Shown: one piece after another, positions 47,080 to 60,148 of the stretch
Layout of the letters: each line of letters opens with the position of its first letter
How positions within the stretch are numbered: the first letter of the stretch is position 1
NCBI GenBank assembly: GCA_018343915.1
Contig: JABRWF010000004.1
Span: 1,612,001-1,676,000, forward strand
DNA from: Agroathelia rolfsii
Taxonomy: Eukaryota > Basidiomycota > Agaricomycetes > Amylocorticiales > Amylocorticiaceae
Reading direction: 5' to 3'
DNA length: 64,000 nucleotides
Position numbers and translations under genes: made by a program
Notes under the pieces: model-generated
What the model was told of the DNA's origin: nothing
Seen by the model: only the letters and a program-made list of their open reading frames with translations
The model's database searches: none

Positions 47080-47898
47080 ATGTTTACAACTTGTATTTTT
47101 GTCATCAACACACTTGCTTTCGCTATATTCACCATTGTAAATGCCGCACCCTGGACTCTTGACACCTCGTCGCTCCTCCAGAATGCTCAAGAAGCCCAAA
47201 AACTGAATTCAGAGTTTACTGGCTTATCGCTATCGGACTCTTGCACTGGTTAGCTATTTCATCAGTTATCTAAAGGAATATGTTTTAAATACGTACCATA
47301 CAGCTGGACAAACTGCTTGCATCTCAGGTGGTGTGGCTATATGCGTGACAGGTGGAACTTGGCAAATAGCCAATGACTGCCAACAACGAGATCTATCTTG
47401 CTTTGCTCTTCCTTCTATTCGTAAGAATGGAACGGTAAATTTATCTTTGCCTCGTTTCCATACATACGCCTGTCTCACTAAGATGCTTTTCTCTTAAAGG
47501 TATTATCTTGCACTAGCGAAAAGACGGCATCATCTGTCATTTCCGCAGCGGGTGCAAACGGTGGCATCTTTGCTAATCAGACCTCAAGTAATTCAAGTTC
47601 TTCTGCTACTAGCACGGACTCAGGCAATGCGGGTGCTGTCACAGTGACAGTTACACTCATCCCAGGCTTCACCGCGACGTTAGAGCCAACCACAAGGACA
47701 ATTTCACCAGCAGAGGCTTCCGCTTTGCTTTCCTCGCTTGCGGGGCCATCTGCCACGGCCACTCTCGCGGCTGCCCAAGACAACGGATCAGTGCCTTCTC
47801 CGACAAGTGCTCCAGTTAACTACACCGAATCACCTAGTGATGCCATAAATATTAAATACGCTTCGACCATTACTTTATTCCCAGCTAGGCCTTCTTGA
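47080..47898 (+). CDS. Secreted protein with CBM19-like six-cysteine module
   Basis: Three exons (47080-47248, 47304-47434, 47500-47898) encode 232 aa. Signal peptide at residues 1-22 (ending IFTIVNAA). The Cys pattern C55-x6-C62-x7-C70-x11-C82-x6-C89-x14-C104, with ACISGGVAICVTGGTWQ, SCFALPSIRKNGTVLSC, resembles CBM19 chitin-binding modules found at the end of fungal chitinases. Here it stands alone, followed by 125 Ser/Thr/Ala-rich residues that should be O-glycosylated. No catalytic domain is present, and the C-terminus does not look like a GPI signal. Likely extracellular or wall-bound. Binding to chitin or glucan is an inference. Confidence 0.78.
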
Positions 47899-48127
47899 GA
47901 CGCCTGAAGGCTTTTTGGAGGCATTTCGTGTATCAACCTGGAGTAGTTATGTTTCGATATTGTTGATTTTGGGATATATTGGTTACTTTCAGTTCGGGTC
48001 ATCTTCTCGAGTGACTTATCAATGTTGTACACTACAGACTTCTTACAGAGTGTCAATTGTATCATTACATGTATTCTAACTGAATGGTAAATTTTACGAA
48101 GTCATGTCATAGAAAAGGCACTAATCT

Positions 48128-50966
48128 CTAGCGCTCAGTTCTTGTTCGTGCGTCTTTCTCCAAACATTTTGGGTTATCAACCATACGATGCGGCCCGCCA
48201 CATTCACTACAGATGCCATGTTTGTGCCACGTTTTGCACGGAGAGGCATGATCCGCAGCGTGTTCGCGATCATCGCTAGAGCAGGGCGCTTGGTTGACGT
48301 TCCATTCGTTGCAAACGATAGCCTTGTCGTAGTGAAGCAACAATTGAGCTATTTGTGCGCCTGTAAGATGTCTATAGGCACATAGCATCTAAGGCCATTT
48401 AAGAAAATTGCAAACATGAATAACCTATCAAAACCACAGCAGCGGTGTACTTACCAAAAGAAATACACGAAGTGCACCCCATCCACCAGCGCGATGAATA
48501 TATACCGCGAAGGCGTCGATAAACATGCCTACTGCCGCCGCAGGATCCAACACGAATACATTCCTATACATTGGTTTATACACCAAAATTAGTTAACCTA
48601 ACAAAACTATACTTACATGTTCTGGTGTCCGTCCGTACGAATCCATCTTAGCCATAAGGCCAGGATGACCTTGTCTTCGTCTCTCATATCATCCCGTTCA
48701 AATAGAAGTTCTTCTGTTTCTATTATTTGCCAGGCCATGAGACCATGCTGTCTGAGGGACGATATATTTAAGATATCGTAGAGCTTCTCTCCTCCAGGAC
48801 GACAAGAATATACTCGGCGGCCGGTTTCATCGACGTCAGAGGGCGAGAGGAAGGGTGGGACAAGACCAGCTATTGGGCCAAAGCCATTGTACTCCGGAAC
48901 TGGCTGGGAGTTTGGGAGGGGCAGCCTGGATGATTCACGAGGAGGAGATGAAGAGGGGATCTCGATAGGTGCGATGGAACAAGAAGATTCATCTCTTCGG
49001 GGTGTGTCTCCCACAAGTAGCTTTCTATCGTCATCGTTCCTATTGTGATAAGATTTAAACGCCGTGTTGTGTTATAGAAGTTTTTGAAGCTACTGACTCT
49101 TCCTGAAAGTCTGAAAACGGCTGTGTATCTAACACTAGCTGTAATAAAAGTACCGTCAGCCATCTACGCATACTTTCATTTTGTATTTAATCAATTAAGG
49201 TACGAACCCAAGCACCTGCCTTCCAAGCTACGCTGACTTCAGAATGATTCCATTCAAGATGCTTTGTCAACATCTCCCGTGTTTCGAAGGAGCCAAAAAT
49301 ATTGCACATGGGACATAACCACGCCTTCATGTGTGTTTCATATTGAAGGCGAGCGCTTGTATCATCATTTGAGTTGATATGAAACATCTGATGTCTATAG
49401 GTTACCCTGAAATGTTCGGCGCTAGGTGTGTCCGAGTTCTGCTTATCAGTTGGAATTTTGATGGACCTGCATCGCTCAGTAAAGCCTGTCCGTACATTCC
49501 TTGAGAGAAATGGAATGCGTCCTCGTAGCTTTAACTTGATCCCAGTCGTGAGCGAAGCAAAAGCCAAAAGAAGTTCTGAAGGGGGCGCTTCATGTGGAGG
49601 GGACAACGTCTTCGAAAATGCATGTTTTCCCGGATGGTCGTCGAGTGGAGACCGAGTATCATCACTTTCGCTCTCGTCAGGATCGGGATGTTCGTTGCTA
49701 CTATTTATATCTTTATGACCTCTCCGATTGCTGCCCTTTTTACGATGTATTAATGCGAGCTTATGTGACTTGCGAGCTGTGGAAATCTTGTATTTGCGGG
49801 CAGCAAACCTAGATTTATAGAAAAAAACAAGTTGATAACAAATCTGATAACAGTGTATTGTCGTTTACGTACTGAACAGGTTTAGCTGCAACCGGTAAGC
49901 GCGCACGACGAATAGACTCAGAGGATTCAGAAGACAATCTTTCGTCATCACTCTCGCGGGAATTGCGGTCAGTGTCGTCCGTTGAGGAGTCCGCTGGGCC
50001 TTCATTACCTTCGTCGGTTCTCGAGTCATCAACACCTTCATACTCTTCATCATTCCCACCTATTCTACGGAGTCTTAAAACCGGTGCAACAATGTACTTG
50101 TTGCCTTTATAGATTGTTTTGCGAGCAAGAGCCATCCCGTTTCTTGATGATACAGATGTTGAGGTACTCATTCTTGACGCGGACCAACGGCCGCCACTGG
50201 ATTCTAAGCGCCTCTTTCTGAAATTATTTGATTTGAGGGAAGATTCTATTTCTTTATCCAATTCAACCCAGTGAAACGGGCTGGAAGGGGATGTTTTATG
50301 TGCACGGGAATTTGGAGCGTTGGCTCTTCCTGGCGTAGGGGGGTCTATGGACCCAGCACCAGCGATGTTTTAGTAAATGATAAAATTTTATTTAGGAAGC
50401 TCAGAAGCTCACTTTGTTCGTCTTCATCTCTTGGCCTAGACGCTGGGTCAGCGTAGACATGGCATTAGATACGTCTGCCGTTTTATTGATAGGTGGATTT
50501 ACCGTGTATGAAACGATTCCTTTGCTCCGCTGCTTGTCTAGGGTGCTAGTAAAATAACATGATCAGTGCTCCGTTTCACGGCGCCTAAAGAGGCTAAGCC
50601 GGAAAGAAATACCCTTGTAAATGTAGGGAGTGGAAGATTATCGGGGAATCGGTCCTGATGCTCTTGAATGTTTCTAACTGGAATTGTTCGGAAGGGTGTT
50701 GAGTTATGAAAGTGTCGTTGAGATGGCGAGGGTTGAGATCTTTGGGGTGAGTTGAAAACTACGCCTCGTCTAAAAGCAACCTGCAGTCGTCCCTGTAATC
50801 CTTCTCGACGTCCCTGCCGGTGATGGTGCGAGGGCGTCATCCTACTGGTACTTGGCATGTCGGGTTTTGGCGGTGATGATACATCGTGATAATAGCCTGC
50901 TTTTTTGGCAGTATTCATATTCGGATGCCTTGAGTTCAACCTTCTGTCGTTATCGTGGAATGACAT
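48128..50966 (-). CDS. SUZ12-like VEFS-box polycomb protein
   Basis: Start ATG 50966 (MSFHDNDRRLNSRHPN); stop 48128. The N-terminal third is basic and disordered. A middle acidic region (SSTDDTDRNSRESDDERLSS) and LLLAFASLTTGIKLKLRGRI follow. A C2H2 finger reads WLCPMCNIFGSFETREMLTK then HLEWNH, the SUZ12-type zinc finger. The C-terminal VEFS-like box starts at RVYSCRPGGEKLYDILN and runs through FERDDMRDEDKVILALWLRW, NVFVLDPAAAVGMFIDAF and LMLCAYRHLTGAQIAQLLLH. After it, a Cys/His cluster, PCKTWHKHGICSECGGPHRM...KC, may bind another zinc. SUZ12 is a core subunit of PRC2, which methylates H3K27; the order finger-then-VEFS box supports that role. Exact exon joins at 49816-49870 and 50260-50400 are unresolved. 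Confidence 0.75.
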
Positions 50967-51455
50967 GGCTGGGGAAATCTATACGTCAAACCACTTGAGG
51001 GTTTAGTATATTTAGGCTAGGTGTAGAGTCGGACAGTTCATGCAATCACAAACTAACTTCTGTAGATGAGTGTTGTGTACATCATCCATGTTATTTAAAA
51101 AGATACTTACCAACAATTACTGTAATGGCTATCAGAAACTAGATCTTACCACTTGGACTTTGGAAGGGGCCAAATCGAATCTGAAAGTAGCCGAAGCCGC
51201 CGGTAACCGGATATCGGTGTAGTAAAATGACATAATATCAACGGAGCATCCGACACCAGAGCATTAGTAGTCCTCGTTACATGTACTTGGTGTTAAGTAC
51301 TCTGAAACTTGAATAACGTACGAAATCTATTCATGGTGCAAGCGAAGCTTCGTAGGTATATGGTACATCTCAACTAATAGTAGTAGATAGACATAGACGA
51401 AAAAATATTGATGATATACAAGTATAAAATGGTCAACATGGGAAGGTGAAACTTC
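50967..51455. other. Intergenic region SUZ12-like / PDS5
   Basis: 489 bp: upstream region of the SUZ12-like gene and 3' UTR of PDS5, both on the minus strand. Nothing recognised. Confidence 0.5.
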
Positions 51456-54400
51456 TCACTCATCGTTAGAACCGAGTGATGGTCGAGACTTTCTTCTGCT
51501 TTTAGATTGCTCCTTGATCTTGGCCTAGATATACTATTAGCGATTACTAATGTAAATTGTGTGAATTGCAAACCTTCGCTCGCGTTCTTGCACCCCGTTG
51601 CAAAGCCATCTCACGAGCACTGGGCCGACTATCTTCATCTTCACCGTCTTCGTCTTCGTTTCCTGGTGGGTTACCTTCTGATTTGCTATCACCTCGCCCA
51701 TCTTCCTCATTTTCTTCTCCCTCGTCGGATTCAGACTCTGAAGGTTCATCATCATCATCGTCGTCGTCGCTATCCCGCTTGCGTCTCTTGGCGCGTGAGG
51801 ACCTGGTGTAAAAAGCAATTAGTATCAGAGTATCTTCGTAATGAAACAAGAGACTTACTTAGCAGATCCCTTCGTTTGACGCTCTGCTTTGCGTTTCCTT
51901 CTACTTCTCCCTGAACCTGGGTCTCGCTGACCATTTTTGGAGCGTTTATCCTGAACAAGAAGTTTAGTCAAGTTCACGCGATGGAAGACATTGATTGCTA
52001 TCCTTACAGAGAGAGCCTTTTGCCCCTTGGCATTATCAGAAAACCAGGTGATAGTCTCGCTTGGAAGATACGTTTTGTGAGATATCTACGAATGCATAGA
52101 ATTAGCAATCGAATTTAGATCAATTAAGGATGCGTATACCTCCGTAGACTGTGCAGGATTTGCCAGCGGCTCGAATATATCCATGGGCATTTTAAGTTTG
52201 CCTGGGTAACTGTGCAAAGCCCAACCTTTGCTGTGTGCCTTGCTTTTGATCACTTCTTGAGCTAATTCTCCAATAGTGTACAGATGCTAATGCACATTAT
52301 TACAAAAGTCGCGGAGAAGGAAAAGGATGCATACTTGATCGAGTGTGGCGGATCGTGATTTGTCGCGAACCGTCTTCATGCGTAGAGCGAGATGATATAG
52401 GAGAGCAATGTTATTAGGTGTAGCCATCATTTCAAGGTAGAAGTTGATGTAGCTGAGAAGAAGTATTGGTTCTCGGGGAGCTGGCAAGTAAAGCAATGGA
52501 ATCTTACTCGACGAATTCAATCAGGTTTTCGTGCACCGGAGAGAAATCCGGGTGGTGGGCCAGGAAGCGAAGGAGACGTGCAAAAATGAGCTCAAAGTGC
52601 TCCAGAAAAATGGCTGTAGGGTAGTAATTAATGCTAATGACTTATATTATATGGCTCAGAATAGAACAGACTTGGAGGATATGAGACTTTGCAAACAGAC
52701 AAAAACGAGACAGCCTATGGGGAGTAAGTTTTGCTCGTAGTACTTGAGTATAGTCAAAATACATACTATGCTCCGTGTCTTTTCGTCGGGATCCACCGCA
52801 GTGAGGAAAGGAATGACATTGTATTTAGGATCAAGTTGTCCTCTCTGACAAATAGACGTGTACTTTCCAAGGAAAGTATGACGAACTTCTGGGCAAGGAT
52901 CCTAAAACAAGACATGAGGTGCGAAGGCTGCCATACCGCGGTGATTACAGCTTACTTGGACTAGTAATACAAGGTGTTGGTATATATCAGACAACTTCGG
53001 CTCGAAGATCGCAGCAGTAGCCAAGTGGAGTATGGATATGCCTGCCTGCAATCTGATTCGAGACTTATATCCAGGGCTACACAAAGTATGAGTGACCTGA
53101 CCCTAATAATGGTTGCATCTATTGTATTCGATGTAGTCCACTCACTCGTCTTCAGCCTTCGGATTTGCTGAACCTGCTGTCTCAAGAATAGTCTTGAGTA
53201 TAGACAAGACGGGCTGAGCAACCAACAACGTGGCATCCTTTGAGGCCTCGTCTTTTTGTTTATCTTGGGCATATACAAGACATCGTCGTCGACATATTTT
53301 GAGAGCGATGACTTTGGCCTGGAGAAGCGAGGGTACAGCATCATCTGGTAGCCATGTAGATTCTGGGTTTGCCTCGTCGACTAGCATATCGTCCTGGATT
53401 CAGGGGTGAGGATCAACCATGCTGGAAAGTCAGAGACATAGATATTTACTGCATCGGGAGAAGTCGGTTGTCTTAATAACCTCGAGAGAGAGGCGACTAT
53501 CACGTCGCTCTTCGACTCAAAAGATTCGGGATAGAGCTGAACAAATTGATTAAGCACAGTTAAATGCGAGACAAGTGTGTCATCATCAGCTTCTGCCAGC
53601 CCAGAAGATATAATCTATGTTGGTTGTTAGCAGAAACAACTGGAAAGCATGTGAAACCGTTACCTCTGTGATCTCATTGCAAGTCTCACTCCTCTCAGGT
53701 GTAAATGCAAGAAACCGGGCAGCAAATTTAGCACGTTTCGCATCGTTTTCGAGGGTGTATTTCTTAATCCTCTCTATCGTCCGCCTAAAAGTCATCGCCG
53801 TTAATTCTATGGGCGAAAAAATACGCAGAACCGACTAACTTATCATGGCCACTAGTTTTTCCATCGTTTCGTGCAAGCGACGCCAATGCTTGAAGGCATA
53901 CATCCACAAGACGTGGATTACGCTCATCCGAGACAGCCTTAGTCAACTCCGCTATGTGTGGCTTAAAGAGCAGAGGGCATAGCTTGGATATCAGGGCGAA
54001 TATTCTCTCAGCTTGTTCCCCCAAGCCGTCCAGGTGGGCGTCTCGCATATCATTTCGCTGCAGACGTTTTATTAGCGTGGGCACGGTGGACTGATTGATA
54101 ACCCTAAATGACGCCCGCGATAGAACCGAAATGATCGTTGGTGCAATTGATGCTGAAGACGTTTCAATACGCTTCTTGAACTCATTCTGAGGCATCATCT
54201 GTCAGATTACCATGCATCTCTGGTTGAATAAAGAAAATTCACCGTGGCTTTGACAAGGCTCTTGATATCAGTTTGTGTGTCCATGCATGTTTTAAATAAT
54301 TTATATAGTCTCCCCTCATTGAGTTTGGCGAACGCATTCAAGTCTTCAGTCACTTTCTGGACATCAGGCCGAGCCCCTAAGAAGCAAAAGTTAGCTCCGG

Positions 54401-56478
54401 ATTCCAGAAGACAATCTCTAGAACTAACTGGCAATGCGACTTATCGCCATTTGTAATTTCTTTGTTATAGTCACCTCGTTTTCGTCTATAATGCCACCCT
54501 GCAATTGAAGTTTAGCAATACTAAAAATAAAACATTAAACATAGGACTTACGTTATATTCAATGCAAGCATCAATGAAATGTTGGAACACAGTTGGACGG
54601 CTGTTAGGAAGCGTCAACCTTATGTGATTATTTTCAGGAATAAATACGTACCTGATTTTGAGTGCAGCGACTCTCGAAAATGTTTTGAGATCCTTGTCGG
54701 GCAAATATTTGACGATAATGAGCAGTCGATCGACCCAAGCAACCTCATCAATATCTGCGGCCTTAGACGTGGAAGGGCCAGGAGACGATGAGGGGAGAGG
54801 GAAAATATACTCGTACAAGGCTTGCTCAGCAACAGACCTTGAACAAAATCACAAAACTGTTCCAAAGGATAAATCATTTCCACTGACTGTGACTGAATAT
54901 CCGCAGCGAAAGCCTCCAACATAGCACTTGGTATCCATCCAAATTGTTGTTTTGCTGGAGACTCGGGGTTTTCGCTATGAATGTTAACGTCATGAGACCA
55001 TGGTTTGAACGACGTAAGCATGAAAAGAGCCATCATACATTTCCGGAAAAGCCAGGTTGTATAGTTTTCCCAGCGCTGTTAGGGCCTCGACACGGACAAT
55101 GTGCTACAACATGGTGAAATGAGCATGGCAAAGGTATAAAGACACACTAAGACACACCAACTTACCTTTTTGTCAAGGAAACGACCACCAACTTGACGCA
55201 GAGTTTTCTCTGATACATGACGCAAGGCCGTTTCGTAATCAAGGCTAGAAAACACCCTGCAAACCGCAGCGCGTACTTTCTCATCGGGGTCAAAGAGCTT
55301 CTGTTGTAGCGCATCTATAACAAGGTCACCAAAGGCTCCGGTACACAAGGAAAATTACTACCTTCTATGGCTTCACGTTGCTCAGGCAAATTAGTCAATA
55401 GACCACCCGTCGTCTCGATGAATTGTATGCGAACAGCAGAAATTCTATCATTCCGCCGAGAGAGCCAGACAGACCAAGTCGACGGGTATCTGCGCACGAG
55501 ATCTGCGGCACCCTTATCGCCGTACATCTCTCCTAGGGTTTGTGTTGCAATGGTGCGTACTTGAATGTTCTCAAGACGTATTTCCTCTTCCAGTTGGGGA
55601 ATGACAGAGTGTAGGAGCGCTGGACAAGAGCGATTCAGGCGCTGAATGAGGTTGTGGGCAGTCTGGAGGTCTTCTGTCTGTGTCTGTTCATCGTCTGGAT
55701 GCGCCACAATGATGTCCGTAAAGTATTGACAGACATAGCGCTGGAGTTTATCAGATGTGGAAGTACAAACTTGAACCGCCAAACGATACGCAGGTTGATC
55801 CATATGCTGAAACGGGAGTTAGGAAACGGCTAGAGCCAGTATATTGTTTTGACATACAGCCTTCTTATCCATGAACTGCGCCATGATGATCTCCAGTACC
55901 TCTTGGGGTAGCGTTGGACATTCATCAATCAGAGCACATAGGATGTCAACCATAAACATTTCTATCTTCCGTGCTAGGTCACGCCTGACAATCCCAAAGA
56001 TATCCCGGAAGGTATTGGCCATTAATTCTTCGGCGTTTGGCAGATCGGTGATAAGCACCACACTTTTAACCGTAGAAAGCGAGTCCAAAAGATGAAAATA
56101 TTGCTCGTAATAAGGGGCGTCCGTGCCTGTCAGACCAGCAGAAAGTTGCCGAAAAAAGAATTGGAATATGTCGCGAAGTTCGTTTGGATTGTAAGGCGCA
56201 TCTGGCGCATAGAGGCGCAGGATATCTGCTAGACAGCATGCAGCATATGCTTTAATGCCTCTGTCTTTGTGCAACAATATGGATGTACTGATGAGCTCCT
56301 TGCGTATAGGGTTTAGAGACTGGACATCGACGTGATCCTGGTCCATCTCCTGCAGCTCGATTTGAAGGGCACGCATCTTTTTTAGGAGGACATCTGTTGA
56401 GAGACCTTTCCCAGTGAGCTTTTCCCTAAACTTGAGCTTCACGGGCGATGAGCCCCCGGTGCGAGTCTGAGGAGCCAT
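51456..56478 (-). CDS. PDS5: Sister chromatid cohesion protein PDS5
   Basis: HEAT-repeat regulator of cohesin that binds SCC1 and WAPL. Minus strand, many exons. Start ATG 56478 (MAPQTRTGGSSPVKLKF); an in-frame ATG at 56529 would add 17 basic residues. The N-terminus has the family hallmarks: STDVLLKKMRALQIELQEMD, KDRGIKAYAACCLADILRLY, APDAPYNPNELRDIFQFFFR and YYEQYFHLLDSLSTVKSVVL. Then ARKIEMFMVDILCALIDECP and VLEIIMAQFMDKK. Alpha-helical HEAT repeats continue, e.g. DEKVRAAVCRVFSSLDYETA and LVDVCLQALASLARNDGKTS. The C-terminal 150 residues are acidic then basic (DSDDDDDDDEPSESES... to SRRKSRPSLGSNDE), as is usual for PDS5 tails. Total length estimated at 1,150-1,250 aa. Downstream of NAA15 on the same strand. 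Confidence 0.93.
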
Positions 56479-56793
56479 AGTTGTAGTTACTACACAAGAG
56501 ACGCGTCTAAGTCGTTGACGCGCTCTCATCGACCGCCAAACATTTACTTCCGGTGCTTCGGTGACGCCAAGGTATCACGTGACTCCAAGAAAGCGCCCAA
56601 AACTCACGACTCAAAACCACAGCGAGCTCATGAATAGGAAGAGGCATTGCTGGTAAGACTTGGTGACTGTCGTCCACGATTTATATAATTGGCTAATTTT
56701 TAAAATGTACATAGATATCTCTTCACCGGAGTGTCGCCAAGCACTTCTGATTCGTGCACTATTACGGGCATGGACCCTATCCGCATCATCCCA
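56479..56793. promoter_or_regulatory. PDS5 promoter with ATCACGTGA box
   Basis: 315 bp between the PDS5 start and the NAA15 stop. A palindromic E-box TCACGTGA (56575-56582, within ATCACGTGA) lies about 95 bp upstream of the PDS5 ATG. Confidence 0.6.
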
Positions 56794-59700
56794 CTAGTTC
56801 ACGACTTCTGTCTTATCCCCTTCTAGAGCGTCTTCTGTAATCGTCAATGCCCGTCGCTTCAACACCTCCTTTTCCAATTTTGTCTTGAACATTGTCGAGA
56901 GAGGGAATCTGGCATCGGATTTCTCCCTAAACTCCTCTGCACGTTCGGATTGGATTCGGCTTAATTGGGTGAGCAATTGCAAGTAAGTCTAGAAGTATTG
57001 CCATAGTGTGAGCATTCAATACCATGAAAAAGGAAAAGGGAGCTAAAAGCACTTCTATCGAGCCCTCAACAGATTCTTCTAGGGAGGATAAGACGATGGA
57101 CTCCACTTCCTCTTTAGGTGCCCCGAGTAACTGAGCGGCTTGAGCGCAAGCAAGCAATGCCGATGCCGAGTGGGAGTGCTTTTGTAAGAACTGGGAGTGG
57201 TATGCCTCGATGGAAAGTCCTTCTGGAAGGAAGTTGGTCCCAAGTATCTCCCCAATAGGTCCCGACGGCTTTTCAGGTAACGAAACAACTGGATTAAAAA
57301 AGGTCAAAAAGTATATCTTCGGCAAAAATTCGTGTAACTGACTCGTCCGAGAGTAATGTATTACCCGCAGGTGAAGCTGTGAATTCTCTGGGTCAATCGA
57401 CTTCGCCCGATTGATCGCTCTAAGAGCCTGCAAGTACTTCTCTAATAGCGTCCGTCACCGAAGTTAGGGGCTACAATACATAATATTGTCTTATGAAATC
57501 ACGTACTACGGCGAATAGCCACGTCGTATGAAGCTATCCAGAAATCAATATTCTGGCTAGCATGGATGACCAGAGGCTCAAGGAACTTGGCAGCAACATC
57601 AAGTCCATCCGGGGCCGTGAGCAGCTTCATGCCGTCGGGGTCTTCGTCCTTTGGTGGGCTGACATCGAGGCCTTTGTCTTCATTTTGGCTGGCATTGGTT
57701 GCTACGATCCCTCAGTTATGATTGTCACAGGGCGGCATCATGACACACAGACCTTTTTTGGCGTCTGCTTGCGACTTTTGGGCCGCTTTCTTTGCTTTTT
57801 TCTTCGCCTTTTTATCGGCGTCACTCAGGCCTGATGATGAAGATGCCAATAAGGGATCGTCATGAACAGCGACGTATATCTAAGATTGAATATCATGAGA
57901 CAGATTACTCTCGTACAATGAATGCATGACTTGAAGCACCTTGGAAGCAGCCACTGCAGCAGCGATGTATGCCGGATGAGAGTAAAGACGATCCTCCCAA
58001 GCAATCAGTCTAGTTTAAAATATCAGGATCTATTTTGAATCATGAAACCACGGTTTTCACCTCATGTACGCATTGAGATTAAATTTGCGGATAGCATAGC
58101 CGTGATAATCATATTGGTCGTCATCTACCTCCTGGAATACCTATAAAATGAAAAGCATGTGTATAATGCACACCAGTCATGAAAAGAAGCGGTCAATACC
58201 TTTTGAACCCCAGTAAAACGTTTTAAGGCCAAGTTCAATCGTCCGTGGTGTAAATGCGCGTTGCCTTCTTCCAGGAGGTATAGCAATGATTGCATGTCCT
58301 CCAGGTCAGCGGTAGGTGATACAGCGTCTTTCTAGTCGATTCGAATCAGGTTCTGGAGAGTCCACAAAGATCCATGTTTGAAACAGAAACCAACCCGTGT
58401 GAACATGCCAAATATCTCCACTGCCTCTTCGATAAGGCCAGCCCGCAAACGGTATTTACCACATTTGGTATTTAAGAATCGGTCTTGCCCATCGAGTAAC
58501 CGAGCCTCTTCCAATGAGCGAGCGGCACCATATGGGTCGCCGGCACGTTTAAGCACACGAGCGCGGCAAGTATATAGTTCTGGCAAGGTTGGCGTATGAG
58601 CGATAGCCTCCTCAAGAAGTGTAAGTGCCTTCTGGTATTGCTTAAGGAAGGAATAATGTTGCGCCAAGAAGTAGAGTGTCCAGAGATAAAGGGTTGGATC
58701 CGTATCTGTCGATGAAGAGGCCGCAGATTTGGTTGATTCACGGTGGGATTCGACGATAGCTTCGATAACATCCCGCTTCGAGGAGTCGACGTACAGCGAT
58801 TTGAGATCAGTGAAAAGAGACGGGATTCCTTTGTTAAGGGAAGACAAAATGTATGCTTCCACACGAGTTTTAAATCCATCGCCTAATAGATTGTTTAGTT
58901 AATGTTGAGAGAGTGATTCTGACACAAACCTGTAGAAACCTTTAGAGCCAGACGTAGAGGAACATTCGCACGGGGAATAGCATCCGAAAGCTCTTGCAAG
59001 AGATCCAAAGTAGCACCTCTTGACTCATCAGACAAATTGGCTAGTATAACACTGGTTATTATCGAAATAATATACTATGTGGATCTTGAATTACCTAAAT
59101 CCAGGCCCTTGCTTGAAAGGAAGGAACTGAGATAATCAATGTTATCAGGATTTTGAGATATGAGGTTACGCCATGCATCTTCTGATTCGTTGGAGGGACC
59201 AAGCTTTGTTAGAATGCGTGCTAAAATAAACTGTCAGCTTCCATTATACTTTTCAGATAAACAATGCATTACCTCTTGTTTCCATAATAGCAGTACGGTC
59301 GAGGATGTGTCGTGATTTCGCATTAGTGTCCAGCATGCTAAGCGCTTCGGACAGATCACCTTTGTCTTCGAGCAGACGCACATGGTATAGTAATGTTTCG
59401 GAATGCTCTACATCATAGTCAGGGACTTCCTACGTGATGAAGTTGAGGACGAGGCTGAGTCTTTCTGGTGAAGTTACAGATACTAACCTTGAGCGTCTTT
59501 TCATATGAGTTAAGCACTTTGATAGCTTCATCGAGGTTCCCGTTTAGATGGTATGCAACAGCCAAGCCAACCCAGTTAGCGCGTAGCTGCGGTCTTGTCC
59601 GCAACAAGGTGTGGCGGGTTTCAATCAATCCATCGAACAGCCGGAGTTGCGATTGTAGATGGGCAGTATCCCTCAGAATACTCTGATTTTCCTGTGGCTA

Positions 59701-60148
59701 GTGTTGAATACATGGCCGATATATTTGTATGGACAACCAACCTTGTCAAAGCGCAAAGCCTGGGTGTACGATTTGAGTGCTTCTTCATATTTTTTCTCGC
59801 CCTTCTGGATCAAGCCAAAGACATGCCAGCAAATATGTGAAGTCAGATCAAGCCTGATGCCGCGTTTGACGTAGTCGAGACCCTCCTCGCGTTTTCCCAT
59901 GTGGGTCAATACGAGGCCCTTCATACATATGGTTTCTTCCCAATGTTTTAATGAGCATCTATTCTCAACTTTCTTAGGCAACATGACATACCACCATGGT
60001 CAGGAAATTTCTTGAGGATCTGATCGGCGGTCTTAATGCCCTTCTTGAGCTGCTTGGTTTCGTACAGAGTAAGTAACTCTCTGAACAAGGATGATTCCTT
60101 CGGGGGCAAGGCCCTTTTAGCGGCAGCAGCGTTGTTTGCGGGGGGCAT
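56794..60148 (-). CDS. NAA15: NatA auxiliary subunit NAA15 (N-terminal acetyltransferase)
   Basis: TPR protein that anchors the catalytic subunit NAA10 to the ribosome for N-terminal acetylation. Start ATG 60148 (MPPANNAAAAKRALPPKESS); stop 56794. N-terminus: LFRELLTLYETKQLKKGIKT, ADQILKKFPDHGETICMKGL, GLDYVKRGIRLDLTSHICWH and VFGLIQKGEKKYEEALKSY, which follow the family text very closely. TPR repeats continue (RANWVGLAVAYHLNGNLDEA). Farther on, ALTLLEEAIAHTPTLPELYT and RAGDPYGAARSLEEARLLDG also belong to the TPR series. A Lys-rich stretch (DADKKAKKKAKKAAQKSQAD, about 57800) and DPDGMKLLTAPDGLDVAAKF (about 57620) mark the C-terminal part. About a dozen exons; length estimated at 850 aa. Divergent from SRE1. 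Confidence 0.93.

Noticed and set aside
57562..57834. 90-codon plus frame with hydrophobic end
   Set aside because: Antisense of the Lys-rich region of NAA15 (AAG/AAA read as Phe/Leu).
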